This document shows positions 57,501 through 64,000 of a stretch of DNA of 64,000 bases, one piece after another. The notes under the pieces are model-generated. The model made no database searches and was not told the DNA's origin. It saw only the letters and a list, made by a program, of their open reading frames with translations. The stretch is from Gyrodactylus bullatarudis (lineage: Eukaryota; Platyhelminthes; Monogenea; Gyrodactylidea; Gyrodactylidae). A program made the translations under genes and the position numbers. Every line of letters begins with the position of its first letter. The first letter of the stretch is position 1. The stretch covers positions 1,922,629 to 1,986,628 of the forward strand of contig SSNU01000247.1 in assembly GCA_012064415.1 (NCBI GenBank), read 5' to 3'.

Positions 57501-57846
57501 TTGGACTCGTCAGTATGCCAATTAGTTTTTGATTTTGTAACATTAGACCTGAATCAGGCCACCTGAACTTCTAAATTCATAGGAATTCTAAAATACCAGT
57601 GTACTGAGAGCCATTTAAAAATTCAAGGCTTCAAAAGACTTTTGTGAGTATCTTCCCAACTTTATTTAAAATAGCTTTAGATTGAAATTTTTTGTGACCA
57701 TCGACTGAATGGTTTGCATTTTTTCAGTAATTTTGAGCAAAGAATCATTTTCGAAATTAGAGACAAACCCTAACTCGTACAAAAGTGACAGAAGTTTGGT
57801 CAGAATAAATTTTATTTTATAGTTTTTCCCTATCATAACATATAGG

Positions 57847-60800
57847 TCAGGGTTTCCAAACACAGAGATTACTCTCTTTTGAGCTACTAAAGCTGAATGC
57901 CAGATTTCCATGGGTAATTTTGCCAATTTTCCTGATTGAATCCCTGTGCACTCTGCGATAGGAGGGAACAATATTATCTGTTTTCTCTATTCCGTGGACG
58001 GGCAAAGTTAGAGTCCCGACTGATCCATTATTGAGACCGATCAAGAAGTTCTCTTCATTCCACATTAGCAAGCTCGTTACATCTGAATATTTTAATTGAA
58101 ATCATATATATACTTACAAGTAATTTTGATATTTTAAAGAGAAAAACTCACGGGTAGAAACATGTGAAAAATCTGTTAGACTGAAAAGTTTAACTTTTTC
58201 AATCAATTCACCTTGATTCATGAGATTTATTGTGAACAGGTACAAAATCATTGACTGATCAAGGGCTAAAATCAGTTCAAAACTTCCAGATTCTTTGTCC
58301 ACGCTGACAAGACTTGTTGTGGAAATTGAACCTCCTGGCGGTAAGTATTCTTCGAAGCATTTTGTAATTTCCCCCAGAGGAGTGTCTTTTCCTCTGTTAT
58401 ACTCAATGTTTATCAGAATACTCATGCTTGTTTCCGTTACAATCAACAAGTTTAAGCTGCTATTAATATTCAAGAGATGAGCGAATCTACACGGCTCTGT
58501 CAGATTCGATTTGTAGACAAATTTTATCTGAAAAAAAACGGACAAATCAAAATTCCATCGAAAAATTGTTTAGAGCTACGATGGAATCTGTAATTTTCAC
58601 TAAGCTATCCATACGTATCGATACTGAGATAGTCAAGTACCTTTTTCAGTAGAATGAGATGCTTATAATCGGAACTCTCTTCGATTTTATTTTAAAAACC
58701 TTGGTGTTCTCAAGGAGTAATTATTACTGTTATGGACTAAATTTGAAGTACAAATGTTAATATCAATAGTAATGTTGGCTAGAGCACTACTCTTCTTCAA
58801 AAAACTACTAGGAAAATTGAATAATTAACTCGGTAATGTACGAAATTTGAGCCTTTTGTTCATGCTAAAAATTTTAAACAGAAAGTCGGAGATTTTCTGA
58901 ATGCTAATCTCAAAATTTGTTAGTGGGATGAAATTTAAGTTCTGTTTGTGCTTAATAATTTATAGAAAATTTGTTGTGAGCACAAAACCGACTGAAATTC
59001 CATTTCTTATTTTAGAAAATTTTTTATCATTTTAATTTGACTCGGAATCTGAGCTTTTTGAAATACCGAAATGAGGTATCTATAAATCTTGAATACATTT
59101 TTGCGTGTTAAAAAATTCCTTAAGGAGAAATACAGTACTCGAATGTTGGTGAAATGAATTGGCTGCAGTTATGAGGAAAAAGATGGTTAAATTAATTTTT
59201 TGATTGGTTATCTGATTGGTTCCAAGTTTTATCAAATTTTGAATGGTTTTTCAGATCTGGAATATTAAGGCTTTTACATTTCTTTTTGTTGACGTTGACT
59301 TTCATTGCGTGAAATAGTGCATTTCTATTTGAGAATATTAAAATCTCACCTAAATAGATAAAATTGAAGAGAGTTCAGAGTACAAGCATTTCGTCCCAAA
59401 TAAAAATTTTCGAGCAGTAAAAATGATCGAAAGAAATCAAAATTCTAAATAAAGGTTTACTTGATCATATTCCAGGTGGTAGAGAAATACTCGATTCCAC
59501 GACGTTATCAATATAACCAATAGGTTCTCCTGCAGGATGTGAACAATTGTCTCTTTAACAAAACTCTTTACAGAGTCATCTAGAAGACTGGGCAATGCGA
59601 CAGAGTCAACCAGAATACCCAAATTATCAAAAATGTAGACAACTTCATCCGTTCCGCCTATCCAAATCATTTTTTTAGCATCATTGTATTCGATTATCTC
59701 TGCACAGGATATCGTTGTTGGCAAAGTCAAGTTCTTTCTCATATCACCAACATTGGAATTGTCTATCGGCATGTAGGCCATCCAGCCAATGACCTTTTCC
59801 TCTTGAAATAAATTGTTGAAGAGGGTTGCATTCAGGAATAACCAGACAATGTTCCTCTCCTGATCAAAGTGGGCATTAATTATTTCCAAATGATGATCCC
59901 CAATATGATAATCCATAAAGAGTACGTTTTCCTTATTATTTCGAATAAAGTTGAGAGTATTCAAGAACGACAATTGAACATGATTCATCGGGGTGTAAAG
60001 GTGAAGGATTGAGTTTGTCTCATCAACCGAGGCTAAACTTTTTCCGATTAAAGTGAGCAATTCTTTCAAAATGTGAGACTCATTCTTGTATAATACTTCA
60101 ATGAGAATGTAAACTTCTAAAAGGTAATTCCAACAATGAGAGTAATCTTTTATCTGAGATATTCTCAGGGAAATGTCTGAGAGACTCTGAAGGCAAGTGT
60201 ACAAGAATAATTGGTCCTCTGAATCTGTTGTTGAGGCTATCTTTAGGGAACGAAAGTTTTGATTTTTAGCATCAATGATTATAGTTCCATCTTCAAAGCT
60301 AATTTCACTTATTTCAGTAAATAGAATCGGGCTAATCTTAAAGGTGGCCACTTTAGTTATGAAAAACACTTGGTATTGTGTCAGACCAATATGGGCTTGA
60401 AAAAGAGGTCCAATTTGTACAGCATCCTTTGAAATGTATAGGATGACTTCGTTCTCTGAAACTGTGCTCTGGCCAAGAAAGTTTTTCAGCCTTAGGACTG
60501 CATTTAAGTCTCGGATTTGGAGGAGACAATCAATAAACTTTTCAGCGACTCCTACGACCAGGTCACAATCAGTTTTAACCTGACTTTTCTCATAGGCAGA
60601 GTAGAGGTTCTCTAGTAAACTATAATCATTTATAACACAATAACTGATGAAAATATTGATGAAATCTTTCCTAAGAGCAACGTCAATCTCGCCCGATTGG
60701 CATTTAAATTCAAAGTCGTCAAACTTGTCAATAAGATCAATTTCTTCTTTTCTTATGACTTCTTTGAGAATCTTCGCTACTCCCTTGGCAGAATTAGACT

Positions 60801-62835
60801 TTGGATTGAGGTTTTCAAGGATTCCCCTGTAGATTTGGACAAGGACCTGAGAGTTGTCCTTATCACTCAAACAAAAGGTCTCTTCAATATAAAAAGCCAA
60901 TATGAGGCTCTTTAAAACTTCGTTATTATCGATGGAATCCAACGAATCGCGTAGATATGAAAAAAAATTATTTTCCCTTGAATAGAAAGAGGCATCTAGG
61001 CTACCTTGGTAACAGAGTTGGATAGTTTCATTGTCTGTCTGGCACGCCAATTCCTGGATGAGATCTCGCTCATAAAAGTTGTAGAAAAAGTCAGTCTTGA
61101 GAAATTCTGTGTAAAATTCAACCTTTTTGAGATAATTCATGGTTAGAAATAGTTCATTGAAATCTTGAATAGTGCGCGTGTCGTCTTTTTCCAGCTGCTT
61201 GTAGAAATCCCTCAAGGGCTCTAGAATTCGATTGATAAATTCTTTAAATGCATCTTCAACTTGTTCATTCTCCCTCTTAAAGTTTTCTTCACAATCCATG
61301 AGGTATTCTGAATAAGAAATCGGCTTTGGTCGGACACTCTTGTCCAACTGAAATCGTTTAATTAGATTTTTCCGAGCAAACTGGTCAAAGCAGGCTGAGA
61401 AATCCTCACGGAGGCTAAACTCGATGTCGGAAAGCTTCTCAAAGTCGTTTCTTCTCTTTACACAGCATTCTGAAGTGTCTAGATCCACGATTAGAGTGCA
61501 ATAGTCAAAATAGACTTCATCCAAGCTCCGATCATTTTTGCCAACATCAAACCCGATCATGTATGGACTTGGTGACTCTAACAAGTCAATCATATTCAAC
61601 GGCATACATGGAAAGTATGTAAAGTTCCATTGAAAGGGTCTGATTAATCTGAGTAGGCTTTCCATAATGATGGTAATAATCTCCTGGTCGCTACACTGAA
61701 AGATGACTCTTTTCTCGAGGAGTAAAAATATAACAACTTTTTCAAGTATCTTTCCAGTTATCAACTTTCTTACCAGAGTAAAATCGATATCTCCATGGTT
61801 GTAATAACTCGGATTTCCGCAAGGAAGCAGAAATGGAGTTGTCTCGTTTATACTCCATTGAAGATCAGGTATGTCTGAAATGCACTCGTGGTTCTTGATG
61901 GGAAGACGAGTTAGGAGGGCTGTTAGAAAGTGAAAACGCTTCCTCAACTCCATCCTACTTATAATTAAATAATTCTTGGTATACTTGTCCCGGAATATAT
62001 GCTGGAAAAGTTTAGTTGTCAAATTTTGACACGGATACTTTGATATTAACACTAGGGAGTGTTCAACCAGACCCAGGGAGAATTCTTTCTGTCCTCTTTC
62101 TTGTATGATAAATGGAATTAAAAAGGTCATGCCCAAGGCATAACTCCGATCTCCGTTAATGTTGGTCAAGGGTAAGAGAATTATTCGATGTTCCGTTTCA
62201 ATTTGAACTTTGTTCCTTTTATTCCTAGTAATCGGATGGATCTTTATCTCTCTGGGATGCAATAATTTCCTAATTCCATTGCAGGTGTTGATAAAGTCAA
62301 GTGAAATTTTGTTAAAATTTTTTCGAATCATTGTCTTTTTCGAGAGGACACTCCGATTACTCTCAATAAGACTCTTTCCACAGATTGTCGTAGGAGATAG
62401 GGGACATTCCAAAGTCGATGGGCTAGAGGCCAAGGAACTTTTCGACAAGGTTCTCTTCACCAAGGTCTTGATGAAGCCACCCTTCTGGACCGGCTGAAAA
62501 GTTTTTTCTCCGAAAAAATCCACAAATTGTTGAGCACAGTTGAATTTGGGTTCGAAGAAACCAGGGGGGTATAAATTATTAACTGTCATTTCATTGTCGT
62601 ATTCACTCATATCAGTGCAAATATTCTCCGTGGCTATTGAAAGAACGCTAGACTTGAGATTTAGGCCAATCGTTTCACTTTCATTGCGAAATTTGACATC
62701 TTGAAGTAACGATTCGAATTTATCATGACTATTGATATCCGTTAGGTAGAATATTTTTTTCTTGTCATTGGCCTCCGTTATGACTTCACCGTCTCCACTA
62801 ATAATGATTCCACACTGGATAAACTTTTCCAACAT
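57847..62835 (-). CDS. DENND3: DENND3-like Rab guanine nucleotide exchange factor
   Basis: DENND3 activates Rab12 and is linked to autophagy and endosome-lysosome traffic. I join three exons: 59461-62835, 58152-58527 and 57847-58082, phases agreeing, to 1328 residues; human DENND3 is about 1200-1280. The core DENN module is at about 200-460: ILLPLTNINGDRSYALGMTF (upstream part), FLLPCGNPSYYNHGDIDFTL and KVVIFLLLEKRVIFQCSDQE (central DENN), then VYFDYCTLIVDLDTS (downstream part). A PH-like linker domain lies near 830-900 (GLTQYQVFFITKVATFKISP). The C-terminal third is WD40-like, ending with LCVWKP at the stop; MLMWNEENFLIGLNNGSVGT shows the repeat pattern. The combination DENN plus WD40 identifies DENND3. 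The first exon is a remarkable 3.4 kb without intron. ATG 62835 is the first after an in-frame stop. Rab specificity is inferred. Confidence 0.87.
58628..59400. mobile_element. Inverted-repeat element filling the first DENND3 intron (family D)
   Basis: The left end (about 58650-58692, GGAACTCTCTTCGATTTTAT) is inverted at 59355-59400 (ATAAAATTGAAGAGAGTTC). It occupies most of the 933-nt intron 58528-59460 and carries no long frame. Other ends lie at 26490-26600 and 29828-29890. Confidence 0.6.
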
Positions 62836-63025
62836 CTTCAACAAGACAGGTTTCTTGACTTTTTGTTTTTAATAATCTTATAAAGTCCAAAGTTCAATCA
62901 ATTTTTTAAACCTATTATCAAGTAGTTTTCTCTACTGTATAAATAATAAAAGTTGTATATTTTATGTACAATATAAAGTTTGTTTTTATTAATAAATGAT
63001 AAATAATATTAGTTTATGGGATAAA
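62836..63025. other. Short gap between DENND3 start and WBP11 end
   Basis: About 190 bp hold the DENND3 promoter and leader and the 3' end of WBP11, both on the minus strand. The plus strand has several TTTATT runs (about 62980-62990), which on the minus strand read AATAAA and may serve WBP11 polyadenylation. The tight same-strand spacing means the two genes could be co-transcribed. Confidence 0.45.
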
Positions 63026-63976
63026 TTAAATTAAATTTTCCATTTCTTTCATAAACTGATCGTAGGCATCGTCCTTGTTGGTTAGTCGAGAGCCAGTTGA
63101 AGGAATTCCAAAGTCTGAAAATTGTAGAAAATTTCGAGATTAGATTTAAATTTGGTAAGAGACAAACATTTGAGAAGATAAAGTAAGAATTATGAACTCA
63201 CTCGAGGTATAACTGTGTTGGTTGAATTCTTCAGTGTGAGTTGTTGAACCACCAATAACCTGAAGTCTTCCCTTTTCATCTTTTATTGTTCTTCTTACTT
63301 TAAGGGCGGTTGGTACAAAACGAGTTGTATCACCAATGAGATTTTTCAACTGGGGTTTAGCTACAATTGTTGAATTTTGTTGATGCACCGATGAACCAGC
63401 ATTTCGGGCCTGTTCCTCCAGGAAAGCCATACGATTAAAAGGAGCTATAGTAGGAGGAGCTGATACAATGGCTGGTTTTGAAACCCCACTGATACTTGAG
63501 CTGTAATTATTCATACTGAAGGTAGCTGGCTGCGGAATTTGTTGTAATTGTTGAGGCAAAGCTGGTGGCTGAGGAAAGCCAAGAGATTGGGAATTTATAA
63601 TCAAATTTTTATTCGTAATATTATCGGTGAAACGAATTTTTTTATCAGATTTGGAAATAACATCTTCACTATCACTATCGGAAAGATCAGGAGGGGCCCC
63701 TGTAGGCGGTCCAGGTGGCTTTTTATTGCCTATATTTGGTTTAGTTCCAGAACCAATCTTTTTGATAATTCCCTTGTGAATAATACTTCCATCTTTGGCA
63801 ACAAATCCGGTCTCTTCTTTCTTTGATTCCATTTTATCAGGCAATGGAATTTCAGAAGCTTTGACTTTTTCAGCTAACTTTACTTGTTCGTGGTATAAAA
63901 TCATCTTTTGACGTCGCATATCATAATCAGTTTTGGCAACTTCTAACTTGCTAGCATATTCCTGGTCTTCTTTTTT
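63026..63976 (-). CDS. WBP11: WW domain-binding protein 11, 3' part (runs off the window)
   Basis: WBP11 (SIPP1/Npw38BP) is a nuclear splicing factor that binds PQBP1 and protein phosphatase 1. Two exons are visible: 63202-63976 and the last, 63026-63114, with phase-1 junction and an 87-nt intron. The 5' exons lie beyond the window end; an acceptor TTTGTATATAG ends at 63977 on the minus strand. Visible family features are ASEIPLPD, PPGPPTGAPP, an acidic DSDSED stretch followed by KKIRFTDN (compare VRFADM), then TRFVPTALKVRR and the conserved end DDAYDQFMKEMENLI. The proline-rich part is much shorter than in vertebrates. Identity is firm. Confidence 0.92.
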
Positions 63977-64000
63977 CTATATACAAATAAAAGATTAAAG

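Noticed and set aside
1..64000. CRISPR arrays, rRNA genes, bacterial operons
   Set aside because: None seen; the window is eukaryotic. tRNA genes were not excluded by a proper scan.

Overview
This is a nuclear window from a fast-evolving invertebrate animal. The DNA is strongly AT-rich, genes are split by GT-AG introns, and the gene content is metazoan: an HR51/PNR nuclear receptor, a Shank-type scaffold, DENND3, WBP11, COX4, BOLA3, cardiolipin synthase and NAPE-PLD. The nuclear receptor DNA-binding domain is closest in style to protostome HR51. Several introns are only 25-32 nt long, which recalls flatworm micro-introns or dicyemid/orthonectid genomes. A crustacean such as a parasitic copepod is not excluded. 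I cannot name the species from the sequence.

Layout. 1-1.5 kb: degraded Penelope-like element (PLE) remnants. 1.5-12 kb: gene-poor AT-rich DNA with short inverted-repeat elements, including a piggyBac-type MITE with TTAA flanks. 12.1-15.6 kb: a very compact cluster holding NAPE-PLD (-), a 62-aa orphan (+), cardiolipin synthase (-), COX4 (+) and BOLA3 (+), with intergenic gaps of 13-85 bp among the first five genes and micro-introns. 15.6-37.5 kb: a nine-exon Shank-like gene (+). Its large introns carry a Mutator-like element, PLE copies and foldback elements, and an inverted copy of part of its own exon 3. 37.5-44 kb: two orphan reading frames and a PLE with inverted terminal repeats that carry hammerhead-ribozyme cores. 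47.3-50.8 kb: six-exon HR51/NR2E3-like nuclear receptor (-). 50.8-57.8 kb: gene-poor DNA with foldbacks and a striking 70-nt hairpin. 57.8-62.8 kb: DENND3-like Rab GEF (-). 63.0 kb to the window end: 3' part of WBP11 (-).

How the parts relate. Three products of the compact cluster act in mitochondria: cardiolipin synthesis, complex IV and Fe-S cluster delivery. Two of these genes share an 85-bp divergent promoter. The remaining genes look like independent units: membrane lipid signalling, postsynaptic or junctional scaffolding, transcription, Rab activation and splicing. Mobile DNA fills most space between exons. The most notable observations are the micro-introns, the PLE hammerhead ribozymes with changing but still paired stem I, the compact Shank, the reduced nuclear receptor ligand domain and the unexplained hairpin at 56998-57067. 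All gene models are read by eye and need transcript support.
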